A stretch of DNA of 64,000 nt from Microbacterium psychrotolerans (GCF_031085295.1 NZ_JAVFWO010000001.1:830400-894399); one strand, 5' to 3'; numbered from the stretch's first letter, positions 44,080 through 52,858 are shown. Numbers and translations: made by a program. Notes: generated by a model not told the origin, from the letters alone.

Positions 44080-44300
44080 CGCCCGACGGCCACCGTCATG
44101 ATCGGCGAACGGCAACTCGCTGATGTTCTTCGGGCCCGCGTAGGCGTTGAATGAAGACCCCGAAACACCGTCGACGGTGGGGTGGCGACGTCCATCAAGG
44201 CGACGTTGCACTGCGCGTCGGCGCCTGCGAGCGGGGGAAGTCGACGGCGTGGAAGTAGCGTGGCCAGGAGATCCTCGACCCGGTCGATGTGCAGGGCAGG
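44080..44300 (-). pseudogene. Frameshifted piece of a CE7 acetylxylan esterase
   Basis: Three minus-strand frames in succession give WPRYFHAVDFP (about 44265-44233), then GADAQCNVALMDVATPPSTVF (44225-44163), then FNAYAGPKNISELPFADHDGG (44151-44085). In order they match the end of acetylxylan esterase/cephalosporin-C deacetylases (TLSYFDavnF...GLmD.vcPPSTVFaayN...GPKei...f..HEGG), including the catalytic Asp region and the His. The frames are broken at least twice and the nucleophile region is missing, so the gene is dead. Confidence 0.55.
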
Positions 44301-44352
44301 ATGCCCGGCAATCGCGCAGAGAAGAGCGGGCGCGTCGCGCCGCCGGCTCTCC

Positions 44353-45036
44353 TTAGCGACTGTCGAATAGCTCCGGATGGCGGGCCAGCTCGAGCCGACT
44401 TCGACGAATATGCCGCGCCAGCACATGTTCAGCCTCCTCCGCGTCCCGCTTGTCCAGCGCGTTGACGAGGAGTTGATGGTCGTGGTGCACGCTCCGGTCG
44501 CCGTCGAGGTAGAACAGGCGCGTGGCGGCCCGCCGATAGTGCTGCGTGCGGTTCCACAGGTTGAGCACGATGTCTCCGAGCAGGCTGGTCGATACGGCGT
44601 TCAGGCATGACAGGTGGAACTCGCGGTCGAGGCGCAGGAAGCGCTCTACGTCTTCGCAGGCCTCCATCGAATCGGCGAGGAACTGGAGGCCGTCGATCGT
44701 GTCTTCGGTCAGCAGCGGCACGTTCAGTCGAAGCAGGAGCGGTTCCAATCGTTCCCGCACCTGGTACATCTCCTGACATTCCTCGACGCTGAGCTTCGAC
44801 ACCCAGGCGCCCGTGTTGGCGACCAGGGTGACAAGGCCCTCTGCCTCAAGCATGCGCAGGGCCTCGCGGACGGGCAGTCGGCTCGAACCGTGCCGTTCGG
44901 CGAGCTCGTCCTGCCTGATGCGCTCGCCGGGGGCGTACGTTCCAGACAGGATCGCATCGCGGAGAGTCGCCGCGACCCGCGCGCCGGTAGCACCGTGGGT
45001 CGTCACGCTGGGCGGCATCCGGGTTCCTTCCGTCAT
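44353..45036 (-). CDS. GntR-family regulator with FCD domain
   Basis: 227 residues from ATG 45036 (or 214 or so from ATG 45018). N-terminal winged HTH: LRDAILSGTYAPGERIRQDELAERHGSSRLPVREALRMLEAEGLVTL. C-terminal all-helical FCD domain with the metal-binding Asp/His set: YQVRERLEPLLLRL, LDREFHLSCLN, VHHDHQLLVNALDKRDAEEAEHVLARHIRRS. FCD regulators of this type control organic acid and aromatic catabolism. Its start overlaps the VOC gene stop (ATGA), and the pair is divergent from the E1-E2 operon, which it probably represses. Confidence 0.9.
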   Translation of the reverse strand: MTEGTRMPPSVTTHGATGARVAATLRDAILSGTYAPGERIRQDELAERHGSSRLPVREALRMLEAEGLVTLVANTGAWVSKLSVEECQEMYQVRERLEPLLLRLNVPLLTEDTIDGLQFLADSMEACEDVERFLRLDREFHLSCLNAVSTSLLGDIVLNLWNRTQHYRRAATRLFYLDGDRSVHHDHQLLVNALDKRDAEEAEHVLARHIRRSRLELARHPELFDSR

Positions 45037-45575
45037 CGGTCGGGATGTGCCGGATGCCAGAGCACCCGCTCGGCTCCATTCTCGTACGCCTTGCCGCCCG
45101 GGAAGCTGACGAGTTCGAACTGGAGGCCCCAGGGGCTCCGGAAGTAGATCCAACGCTGGCCCTCGGCCGACTGCTTGCTCGCGGTCGGTTCCCCCATGAC
45201 GGCGACACCGTTCTCACGAAGGTAGCTCACGGCGACATCCATGTCGTCCACGTAGAAAGCGATGTGGTGACCGCCGATGTCGCTGTTGCGAGGTTGCGGC
45301 GCCTGCCCGTCCGCGGCCTCGTACAAGAACATCTCGAAGTTCGCGCCGTTGCCGAGCCGGTAGAACCGGATCTCCCGGACGACGGTACGCGGATGCACGC
45401 CCAGGTGCGTCTGCATCCAATCGTCGTCCGCGCGCTTCGCGCCGAGCTCGTAGATCATCTCGGACCCGAGGATGTCGACCAGGAAGTGGTGAGCCTCCTC
45501 GAGGTCGGGCACCGTGAAGCCGATGTGATCCGTCCCGCGAAGGCCGGGGATGCCTCGCGCCTTCTTCTCAGACAC
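45033..45575 (-). CDS. VOC-superfamily protein (glyoxalase/dioxygenase fold)
   Basis: 180 residues from GTG 45575, with SD aaggag upstream; the longer frame is not homologous. Two beta-alpha-beta-beta-beta halves: LRGTDHIGFTVPDLEEAHHFLVDILGSEMIYELG, then GGHHIAFYVDDMDVAVSYLRENGVAVMGEP and WIYFRSPWGLQFELVSFPGGKAYE. Metal ligands His near 17, His near 107 and a Glu near the end fit a metal-dependent VOC enzyme (extradiol dioxygenase or lyase type). Linked to a 2-oxoacid dehydrogenase operon, so it may form the oxo acid or aldehyde used there; this is inference. Confidence 0.85.
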   Translation of the reverse strand: MSEKKARGIPGLRGTDHIGFTVPDLEEAHHFLVDILGSEMIYELGAKRADDDWMQTHLGVHPRTVVREIRFYRLGNGANFEMFLYEAADGQAPQPRNSDIGGHHIAFYVDDMDVAVSYLRENGVAVMGEPTASKQSAEGQRWIYFRSPWGLQFELVSFPGGKAYENGAERVLWHPAHPDR

Positions 45576-45600
45576 CCGTTGGCTCCTTCGCTCTCGAATC

Positions 45601-45680
45601 GATTGTATCCAGTGAGCCGATTCTAGTCGCAAGTGGCTCAAGAATAGGAAGAGAACGGCTTGTATTGGATCAAATCGTGG
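45601..45680. promoter_or_regulatory. Divergent promoter region between VOC-GntR and E1-E2 operons
   Basis: The 161-bp gap is AT-richer than its flanks. It holds TTGTAT at 45603 and 45660, the second in TTGTATTGGATCAA, and the inverted repeat TGAGCC (45613-45618)/GGCTCA (45635-45640). Such elements are plausible FCD-GntR operators. No clear -10 or -35 is claimed. Confidence 0.4.
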
Positions 45681-45736
45681 TCTACGGTGGTGGTGATCAC
45701 AGCGGTTCGCTGCGACGCTGACCGGAATGGGCGACG

Positions 45737-47914
45737 ATGCCGAAGAAGAAGCGACTGCAGACAGGCGTCGACTGGTTCGACCTGTCGACGACACGCGCCG
45801 ACTGGGATGCCGCGGAGCCGGCCTTCCTCGGAACGATGCTCACCCAGCTGCATCTGATCCGTGCATTCGAGGAGTCGGTTCTGGAGCTGGCCGGTGAGGG
45901 AATCGTCCACGGCCCCGCGCACTCGAGCATCGGCCAGGAAGGCGGCGCGGTCGGGTCGATCATGGGCCTGCGCTCCGCGGACGGCGTGAACGGGTCGCAT
46001 CGCGGGCACCATCAGTTCCTCGCCAAGGCGCTCACCCACGTGGCCGGTGGCGCGATCGATCCGGCGCACCCCGTCACCCCCGCTATCCAGACCGTGCTGC
46101 AGCGCACTCTCGCCGAGATCCTCGGCCTGGCGCAGGGGTACTGCCGCGGGCGGGGCGGATCCATGCACCTGCAGTGGTTCGAGGCCGGTGCGCTGGGAAC
46201 CAACGCGATCGTCGGCGGCGGCGCTCCGATGGCGACGGGCAACGCCTGGGCGCAGAAGCACTCCGGCACGACCGACCTCACGATCAACTACTTCGGCGAC
46301 GGTGCCGCGCAGATCGGGTCGGTGCTGGAGTCGATGAACCTGGCTGCGGCGTGGAAGCTGCCTGTTTGCTTCTTCGTCGAGAACAACCTGTACGCCGTCT
46401 CCACCCACGCCGATGAGATCACCGCCGACCCGCGATTCTCCGTCCGGGGTCAGGGGTTCAGCATCCCCTCCTGGCGCGTCGACGGCATGGACCCCCTCGC
46501 CGTGCATCTTGCGATGGAAGAGGCAGCCGAGCGGATGCGCTCCGGCGGGGGCCCCACGATCATCGAAGCCGAGGTCTACCGCTTCTTCCACCAGAACGGA
46601 CCCTACCCCGGCAGCGCCTTCGGCTACCGCGAGAAGGAAGAGGAAGCGGCCTGGCGGGCGCGCGACCCGCTCGACCTCGTCGCCCAGCACATGATCCGGC
46701 GCGGCCTGCTCACCCAGGACGACGTGACCGCCCTCCGCGGACGCGTGCAGAGCGCGATGACCGAGGCCGTGGAGCAGCTGCTCGAGAGCGACCCCGACCG
46801 CCCGGGCAAGCGCCGCGTCCGGCCCGCACTCTGGCCGGAGACGAGCTTCGTCAATGTCGGCGTCCGCGGCGACGGCAGCGAGGTCGTGGGTCTGCCCGCA
46901 CTGGACGGCGCCGCCCCCACCCGCACGATCAAGTTCGTGGATGCCGTCGCACAGGTGATGGACCGGCGCATGACGGAAGATCCTCGCATCGTGGTGATGG
47001 GGGAGGACGTGCACCGCCTCAACGGAGGGACGAACGGCGCCACGAAGGGTCTGGTCAAGGCGCACGGCGAGGGCCGTGTGCTCGGCACGCCGATCAGCGA
47101 GAACGCCTTCGTGGGTCTGGCCGGGGGCCTGGCTCTGGACGGACGGTTCCGTCCGGTCGTCGAATTCATGTACCCCGACTTCATGTGGGTTGCGGCCGAT
47201 CAGGTCTTCAACCAGATCGGGAAAGCTCGCCACATGTTCGGCGGCGACAACCCGGTTCCGCTCGTGCTTCGCACGAAGGTGGCCATGGGGTCCGGGTACG
47301 GCTCACAGCACCTCATGGACCCCGCCGGCATCTTCGCCACGAGTCCCGGCTGGCGCATCGTCGCCGCATCCAACGCGACCGACTACATCGGACTCATGAA
47401 CGCCGCGCTCGCCCTGCAGGACCCGGTACTCGTGATCGAGCACGTCGATCTGTACGGGACGACCGACGAGATCCCCGAGGGCGACCTCGACTACGTGATC
47501 CCGCCGGGGTCGGCCGCCGTTCTCCGCGAGGGCTCGGACGTGACGGTCATCAGCTACCTGTCGATGATCGCCCACGCGAAGGAGGCGATCGAGCAGACAG
47601 GCATCGACGCCGAGCTCATCGATCTGCGCTGGCTCGACCGCGCATCCATCGACTGGGGCACGCTCGGCGAGAGCATCAAGAAGACAAACGCCGTGCTCAT
47701 CGTCGAACAGGGAGCACAGGGCACGTCGTACGGCGCGTGGCTGGCCGACGAGATCCAGCGCCGCTACTTCGACTGGCTCGACCAGCCCGTCGCTCGAGTG
47801 ACCGGCGAGGAAGCGTCGCCGAGCATCTCCCGTGTTCTCGAGCGCGCCGCCATCGCCCGTACCGAAGAAGTGGTCGCGGGACTGGAATCGGTCCGCGCCG
47901 GATTCGGAGTCTGA
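45737..47914 (+). CDS. Fused E1-alpha/E1-beta thiamine-diphosphate 2-oxoacid dehydrogenase
   Basis: 725 residues. N-terminal E1-alpha part (about 30-380): GPAHSSIGQEGGAVGS, SHRGHHQFLAK, GRGGSMH, and the ThDP motif GDGA (187) to ENN (217). C-terminal E1-beta part from about 395: TIKFVDAVAQVMDRRMTEDPRIVVMGEDV, GTPISENAFVGLAGGLAL, GSQHLMDP and LIDLRWLDRASIDWGTL. The two chains that usually come from separate genes (pyruvate, acetoin or branched-chain 2-oxoacid dehydrogenase) are one polypeptide here. Reaction: decarboxylation of a 2-oxo acid or acetoin cleavage and transfer to lipoyl-E2. E2 follows directly. Confidence 0.9.
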   Translation: MPKKKRLQTGVDWFDLSTTRADWDAAEPAFLGTMLTQLHLIRAFEESVLELAGEGIVHGPAHSSIGQEGGAVGSIMGLRSADGVNGSHRGHHQFLAKALTHVAGGAIDPAHPVTPAIQTVLQRTLAEILGLAQGYCRGRGGSMHLQWFEAGALGTNAIVGGGAPMATGNAWAQKHSGTTDLTINYFGDGAAQIGSVLESMNLAAAWKLPVCFFVENNLYAVSTHADEITADPRFSVRGQGFSIPSWRVDGMDPLAVHLAMEEAAERMRSGGGPTIIEAEVYRFFHQNGPYPGSAFGYREKEEEAAWRARDPLDLVAQHMIRRGLLTQDDVTALRGRVQSAMTEAVEQLLESDPDRPGKRRVRPALWPETSFVNVGVRGDGSEVVGLPALDGAAPTRTIKFVDAVAQVMDRRMTEDPRIVVMGEDVHRLNGGTNGATKGLVKAHGEGRVLGTPISENAFVGLAGGLALDGRFRPVVEFMYPDFMWVAADQVFNQIGKARHMFGGDNPVPLVLRTKVAMGSGYGSQHLMDPAGIFATSPGWRIVAASNATDYIGLMNAALALQDPVLVIEHVDLYGTTDEIPEGDLDYVIPPGSAAVLREGSDVTVISYLSMIAHAKEAIEQTGIDAELIDLRWLDRASIDWGTLGESIKKTNAVLIVEQGAQGTSYGAWLADEIQRRYFDWLDQPVARVTGEEASPSISRVLERAAIARTEEVVAGLESVRAGFGV

Positions 47915-47916
47915 CC

Positions 47917-49263
47917 ATGGCTGACATCATCCGCATGCCCGAGGTGCTGGCCGGCGCCGAGGAAGCCGCGATCCAGACCTGGCTCGTCGAGCCCGGCGCG
48001 GTCGTGGCGATCCATCAGGCGCTGGCCGAGATCGAGACCGACAAGGCGATCGTGGAGCTCACAGCCGAGACCGATGGCATCATCGGCCGTCTCCTCGTCC
48101 CGGAAGGCGACAGCGTCGCCGTCGGCGACCCGATCATCGTGATGCTCGCGTCCGGGGAGACCGACGAGCACATCGAGAGAGCCCTCTCCGAGATCGGCGT
48201 CGCGTCTCAGTCCGCGCCGACTGCCGTGCCCGCCCAGGCTGCCGCCCCCGCGCCGACTGCGGAGCCCGCCCCGGCTGCGGAGCTCGCCCCAGCTACCGCC
48301 TCCGCCCCGGCTACCGAGTCTGCCGCGGCTCCCGCGGCAGACGGTGACGGCGACGGGCGCCGCCTCTTCGCGAGTCCTCTCGTTCGCCGGCTCGCCGCGC
48401 AGAGCGGTGTGGCCATCGGCGACATCCAGGGCACGGGCCCACAGGGGCGGATCGTGCGCCGCGACCTCGAGAAGCACCTCGCACAGGCCAAGTCCGCCGC
48501 GCAGCCGGCCGACGCGCATCCGGCTCTCGTCGCCACCCTCGCGTCCTCGGCACCGACACCGCAGTCGGCGGTCGCCGATGCGTCGTACCAGGACGTCCCG
48601 CTCGATCGGATGCGCAAGGCGATCGCCCGACGCCTGACCGAGAGCAAGTCGTCGGTTCCCCACTTCTACCTCGTCGCGGACTGCCGCGTCGATGCACTGC
48701 TGGAACTGCGTCGGTCGGTCAACGAGACCGCGCCTCGCAAGATCTCGGTGAACGACTTCGTCCTGAAGGCCGTGGCCGGGGCGCTGGTCGAGGTTCCGGC
48801 TGCCAACGCGATCTGGAACGGCGACAGCATCCGCACTTTCTCGTCGGTCGACCTCTCGGTCGCCGTTGCGACGGAGGGCGGACTCACCACACCGGTCCTG
48901 CGATACGTCGAGCGGATGCCGCTGGCGCGCGTGAGCGCCACGGTCGCCGAGCTGGCGGAACGCGCCCGCGCCGGCCGACTGAAGCAGCACGAACTCGAAG
49001 GCGGGAGCTTCTCCGTGTCCAACCTCGGGATGTACGGAACATCGGAGTTCAGCGCGATTCTCAACCCGCCCCAGTCCGGGATCCTCGCCGTGGGAGCGGC
49101 GCGGCCGATGCCCGTCGTGGACGAGACGGGTCAGCTCGCCGTGGGGCAGGTCATGACAGTCACTCTCTCCGCGGATCACCGGGTGCTCGACGGCGCCGTC
49201 GCCGCCCAGTGGCTCGCCGCGTTCCAGCGACGCATCGAGAACCCGCTGACCATCCTCATCTGA
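47917..49263 (+). CDS. Dihydrolipoamide acyltransferase (E2 component)
   Basis: 448 residues, start 2 bp after the E1 stop. Lipoyl domain at the N-terminus with the modified Lys43 in EIETDKAIVEL, an Ala/Pro-rich flexible linker (about 95-145, repeats of PAPxAE/APAT), a peripheral-subunit-binding domain FASPLVRRLAAQSGVAIGDIQGTGPQGRIVRRDLEKHL, and the catalytic domain ending in SADHRVLDGA (HxxxDG active site). Moves the acyl group from E1 to CoA. No E3 (lipoamide dehydrogenase) gene is in the window, so it must use the one encoded elsewhere. Confidence 0.93.
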   Translation: MADIIRMPEVLAGAEEAAIQTWLVEPGAVVAIHQALAEIETDKAIVELTAETDGIIGRLLVPEGDSVAVGDPIIVMLASGETDEHIERALSEIGVASQSAPTAVPAQAAAPAPTAEPAPAAELAPATASAPATESAAAPAADGDGDGRRLFASPLVRRLAAQSGVAIGDIQGTGPQGRIVRRDLEKHLAQAKSAAQPADAHPALVATLASSAPTPQSAVADASYQDVPLDRMRKAIARRLTESKSSVPHFYLVADCRVDALLELRRSVNETAPRKISVNDFVLKAVAGALVEVPAANAIWNGDSIRTFSSVDLSVAVATEGGLTTPVLRYVERMPLARVSATVAELAERARAGRLKQHELEGGSFSVSNLGMYGTSEFSAILNPPQSGILAVGAARPMPVVDETGQLAVGQVMTVTLSADHRVLDGAVAAQWLAAFQRRIENPLTILI

Positions 49264-49366
49264 TGCGCGGAGTTTCGATCACGAGGTTCTCCGCGGCATC
49301 CACCCCCTGACGAAGGTGCCACCCCGGAGCGACGTCTCGTTCGCCTGGCGCGACGCGGGCGACGGC

Positions 49367-50068
49367 TCAGCTCGTCAGCTCGTCCATCGCGCGGAGCACG
49401 TCGACCGCCGAGGCCGGCGTCGCACCGGATGCCGAGGGTGCGGCCAGAGGGGAGTCCGGCAGGGCGAGGTTCTGCTGGCGACGGCCGAGGACGAACCACA
49501 CGCCCTTGGCGGGGGCGTCGGTGTGGTTGAGGTAGAGGTGGGGGCGGATCGAGTCGAAGTGCAGCGAGTCGCCGGGCCGCAGGATGTGGGTGTCGAATTC
49601 GAGCTGCAGGGTGAGCTCGCCCTCGATCAGATAGGCGTACTCCACTCCCGCATGTCGCATGAGTTTGCCCTCGACCGAACTGGTGGCGCCGGGCGCGTAG
49701 GTCACCAGGATGGCGTCCACCGGCCCGCCGACGCCGACGGCGAGGCGCTCCCAGCGGACCCCGTTCTCCATCTCGATCACCGGGTTGTCCGCCGCCTGCT
49801 GAACGATGGGTGCGCTGGGGCTGCCGGGGTCGATCGGGGCGCCATCGCTCGACTCGGGAGCCGCAGCCGGCATGCCCATGAGCTCATCGATCGACGCACC
49901 GAGGTGGCTGGCGAGGGCGTAGAGCGTCGACACAGACGGCTGCGTCTTGCCGATCTCGATCTGCGACACCAGCGACGCCGAGACTCCCAGAGACTGCGCG
50001 ACGCTGCGCAGGCTCATTCCGCGTGCTGTGCGTGCGGCGCGGATGCGTGCACCCAGGCTTTCTGACAT
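49367..50068 (-). CDS. XRE-family regulator with C-terminal cupin domain
   Basis: 233 residues. N-terminal XRE HTH (about 1-65): LGARIRAARTARGMSLRSVAQSLGVSASLVSQIEIGKTQPSVSTLYALASHL. After a linker, a cupin_2 barrel (about 110-205): GVEYAYLIEGELTLQLEFDTHILRPGDSLHFDSIRPHLYLN. This PuuR-like design senses a small molecule and represses the divergent genes. It is divergent from the M24-type gene with a strong palindrome between them. Confidence 0.9.
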   Translation of the reverse strand: MSESLGARIRAARTARGMSLRSVAQSLGVSASLVSQIEIGKTQPSVSTLYALASHLGASIDELMGMPAAAPESSDGAPIDPGSPSAPIVQQAADNPVIEMENGVRWERLAVGVGGPVDAILVTYAPGATSSVEGKLMRHAGVEYAYLIEGELTLQLEFDTHILRPGDSLHFDSIRPHLYLNHTDAPAKGVWFVLGRRQQNLALPDSPLAAPSASGATPASAVDVLRAMDELTS

Positions 50069-50119
50069 GCGACCCCTTCTGGGTTTTGGGTCAGTGTATA
50101 CCGCCAAGCCGACAGTCAT

Positions 50120-50136
50120 GTACAGTAAGACTGTAC
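50120..50136. promoter_or_regulatory. Perfect palindrome, probable operator of the XRE-cupin regulator
   Basis: GTACAGT-AAG-ACTGTAC: 7-bp perfect arms around 3 bp, in the 111-bp divergent gap, 43 bp before the M24 gene start. A dimeric XRE repressor site here would cover the likely promoter. Confidence 0.65.
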
Positions 50137-50179
50137 GCGCGTAAAGTACCAGACCGCGCGCCGTCACGAGGAGGCCTCG

Positions 50180-51562
50180 ATGAGGAGCACCGGAACGACC
50201 GGAACGAACGCCGTCGATTGGGAGACCCGTATCGACATGGATCGTCTGCGCGACGCGCGGCTGGCGCGGCTGAAAGCCGAGCTCGACAGGTCCGAGCTCG
50301 GCGCGGTGCTCGCGTTCGACTTCTCGAACATCCGATACATGAGCGGCACGCACATCGGCACGTGGGCGATGGACAAGCTCATCCGCTTCTCGCTCCTCAC
50401 GCGCAACACCGACCCCATCGTGTGGGACTTCGGATCGGCGGCGAAACACCACGCGGTGTACAACCCCTGGCTCGACACGACCACGGCCGAGATGGATGCC
50501 GATCCCCACGCGCCACATGAAGGCGCCAAGCGTCGGCGGCTCGAGAGCGGCGCCCGCGCGGGCATCTCGACGCTGCGGGGCGCTTTCCCCCCCGACGCGC
50601 ACATCGCTGCGAAGGTCGCGAAGAAGATCAAGCGCGAGCTCGAGAAGTTCGGGCTCGCCGCGCAGCCGCTCGGCGTGGATGTGATCGAGCTGCCGATCCT
50701 CTTCGCGTTGCAGCAGGAGGGCGTTCAGGTCGTCGACGGGCAGCAGGTCTTCATGGAGGCCCGTCGAGTCAAGACGCCCGACGAGATCCGGTTGCTCACC
50801 CAGGCGGCCTCGATGGTCGACGCCGCCTACGAAGAGCTGTACCGGTTCCTCCGTCCCGGTGTGAGAGAGAACGAGGCAGTGGGGCTCGTCGCCAAGACGC
50901 TCTACGATCTCGGCTCGGAGTACGTCGAGGGGGTCAACGCGATCTCGGGCGAGCGATGCTCCCCGCACCCGCATGTCTTCAGCGACCGGCTGATCCGCCC
51001 GGGCGACCCTGCGTTCTTCGACATCCTGCACAGCTTCAACGGCTATCGCACCTGCTATTACCGGACGTTCGCCGTCGGGTCGGCGAGTTCCGCGCAGAAG
51101 GACGCGTATGTCCGCGCACGCGAGTACATGGATCAGGCGATCGCACTCGTTCGCCCCGGGGCGACGACCGCCGACATCGCGTCCGTGTGGCCGACCGCCC
51201 AGGAGTTCGGCTTCGGCGACGAGGAGGAGGCGTTCGCCCTGCAGTACGGACACGGAGTCGGCCTGTCGATCTGGGAGAAGCCGATCTTCTCCCGGCTGAC
51301 CTCGCTCGATCACCCCGAGGTGCTGCAAGAGGGCAACGTATTCGCGCTCGAGACCTACTGGCCGTCGGCCGACGGGTGGGGCGCCGCACGCATCGAGGAG
51401 GAGGTCGTCGTCACCGCGGACGGATGCGAAGTCATCACCAAGTTCCCCGCGGAGGACCTGCTGGTCGCGGGCAAGCGGTACTACACGATCGACGGCCCGC
51501 TCGATCTGCGTCGAGACTCGCAGTCGCACCTCAACACCCGCGCCGGGCGCGGTGAGGCATGA
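50180..51562 (+). CDS. M24 (pita-bread) metallopeptidase-like enzyme with an altered metal site
   Basis: 460 residues. Creatinase-like N-terminal domain (SNIRYMSGTHIG) and a C-terminal pita-bread fold from about 200 (ARRVKTPDEIRLLTQAA). Of the five usual metal ligands, Asp281 (FFDILHSF), His358 (YGHGVGL), Glu391 (ALETYWP) and Glu406 (ARIEEEVVV) are present, but the second Asp is replaced by Cys292 (GYRTCYYRTF). The family holds Xaa-Pro peptidases, creatinases and the DMSP lyase DddP; this change makes simple peptidase activity doubtful. Its ATGA stop overlaps the next start. Confidence 0.8.
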   Translation: MRSTGTTGTNAVDWETRIDMDRLRDARLARLKAELDRSELGAVLAFDFSNIRYMSGTHIGTWAMDKLIRFSLLTRNTDPIVWDFGSAAKHHAVYNPWLDTTTAEMDADPHAPHEGAKRRRLESGARAGISTLRGAFPPDAHIAAKVAKKIKRELEKFGLAAQPLGVDVIELPILFALQQEGVQVVDGQQVFMEARRVKTPDEIRLLTQAASMVDAAYEELYRFLRPGVRENEAVGLVAKTLYDLGSEYVEGVNAISGERCSPHPHVFSDRLIRPGDPAFFDILHSFNGYRTCYYRTFAVGSASSAQKDAYVRAREYMDQAIALVRPGATTADIASVWPTAQEFGFGDEEEAFALQYGHGVGLSIWEKPIFSRLTSLDHPEVLQEGNVFALETYWPSADGWGAARIEEEVVVTADGCEVITKFPAEDLLVAGKRYYTIDGPLDLRRDSQSHLNTRAGRGEA

Positions 51563-52428
51563 GCACTGTCGGGTTTCTGGGACTGGGCTCGATGGGGTCC
51601 GGCATAGCGGGGCGGCTCCTCGATGCCGGGCACGAGGTGCTCGTCTGGAACCGATCGAGCGGCGCTGTCGCGGCGTTCGTCGATCGCGGCGCCACCGCTG
51701 CCCGGGACGCGGGGGAGGCACTGTCGGCCGACGTGTCGTTCTCGATGCTCGCCAACGACGAGGCCGTGGACTCGGTCTTCGATCCCGTCACCGTCGCCGG
51801 CCTTGCGGGACGCACCCACGTCATGATGGCGTCGATCAGTCCCGCGCTCGCCGACAGGCTGACCTCGCAGTTCGAAGCGGCCGGGGCGGTGTACGTGGCT
51901 GCGCCGGTGCTGGGCCGGCCTGAGATCGCGAAGGCGGGCCAGCTGAACATCCTGGCTGCGGGGCCCGCGGCATCCGTCGAGCGTCTCGAGCCGTACCTGG
52001 CGGCCATCGGGACGCGCACCTGGCGACTGGGCGAGCGTCCGTCTGTGGCCAACGCGGTGAAGGCTGCCGTCAACTACAACATCATCCACGCGATGCAGGC
52101 GATCGGTGAGACGGTCGCCATGACCGAGAGGCAGGGGGTAGACCCCGCGCTGTTCACCGAGCTGCTCTCCAGCACCCTCTTCGGGGGAGCCGTCTACGCC
52201 GTGTACGGAGATCTCATCGCGCGGCGCCAATACACGCCCCCCGGCTTCCAGATGGTCCTGGGGCGCAAAGACCTCGGCCTTGCCCAGGAGGTGGCCGAGG
52301 CGGGTGGTGTGCGTCCGGCGACCCTCGAAGCGCTCGTGGCGGTGTTCGATCGCGCCCTGGCCGATCCCGAACTGAAGGACTTCGACTGGAGCGCGATCGC
52401 CGAAGTCAGCCGGCGTGACCTGATCTGA
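51559..52428 (+). CDS. NAD(P)-dependent beta-hydroxyacid dehydrogenase (3-hydroxyisobutyrate dehydrogenase family)
   Basis: 289 residues. N-terminal dinucleotide fold VGFLGLGSMGSGIAGRLLDAGHEVLVWNRS, substrate region APVLGRPEIAKAGQLNILAAG, and catalytic Lys in NAVKAAVNYNII (about 170), followed by the C-terminal helical domain LGRKDLGLAQEVAEAGG. Oxidises a hydroxyacid to its semialdehyde or keto form. Co-transcribed with the M24-type gene; the substrate is unknown. Confidence 0.88.
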   Translation: MSTVGFLGLGSMGSGIAGRLLDAGHEVLVWNRSSGAVAAFVDRGATAARDAGEALSADVSFSMLANDEAVDSVFDPVTVAGLAGRTHVMMASISPALADRLTSQFEAAGAVYVAAPVLGRPEIAKAGQLNILAAGPAASVERLEPYLAAIGTRTWRLGERPSVANAVKAAVNYNIIHAMQAIGETVAMTERQGVDPALFTELLSSTLFGGAVYAVYGDLIARRQYTPPGFQMVLGRKDLGLAQEVAEAGGVRPATLEALVAVFDRALADPELKDFDWSAIAEVSRRDLI

Positions 52429-52525
52429 CACGCCGGCTGACGACTCCCCGCCGCTAGGAGTGACGGCCCGCGGCGACGGCTGGCGGCGCGACGGGGAGCC
52501 CGTTGCGCCGGGTGGCGGTGCGCGC

Positions 52526-52858
52526 TCAGTATTCGACGCGTACCGAGAGGAACGTGCCCAGCGGTGAGCGGGGCGTGTCTGCCGGGGCGAGTGCGCGCAG
52601 ACGCCAATCGCTGAACATCACCGCCACGTCGTAGTCCTGGAGATGCCCGATCCTGAGCTCTCGGAGGAGCCCGGCGACGACCGCGGGCGGGACGCCCTCC
52701 GCGAGGATGCGCAGGCCCGTCGGACCGCGCTCGTCGATCCGGACGACGTAGCCGGCGACGAGAGCCGACACTTCGTCGCGGGCGCTCATCCACACGACGA
52801 AGTGCCTGCCCTCGCCCGCGGGGCCGCCGAGATGGTGTCGATCTGTCAGTGCACTCAT
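52526..52858 (-). CDS. Hypothetical protein, 110 residues
   Basis: ATG 52858, just downstream of the SDR gene (56 bp) on the same strand. Sequence HFVVWMSARDEVSALVAGYVVRIDERG, LRILAEGVPPAVVAGLLRELRIGHLQDYDVAVMFSDWRLRAL suggests an alpha/beta fold with two strands flanking a helix; no signal peptide or metal motif is seen. I recognise no family. Probably in an operon with the SDR. Confidence 0.5.
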   Translation of the reverse strand: MSALTDRHHLGGPAGEGRHFVVWMSARDEVSALVAGYVVRIDERGPTGLRILAEGVPPAVVAGLLRELRIGHLQDYDVAVMFSDWRLRALAPADTPRSPLGTFLSVRVEY

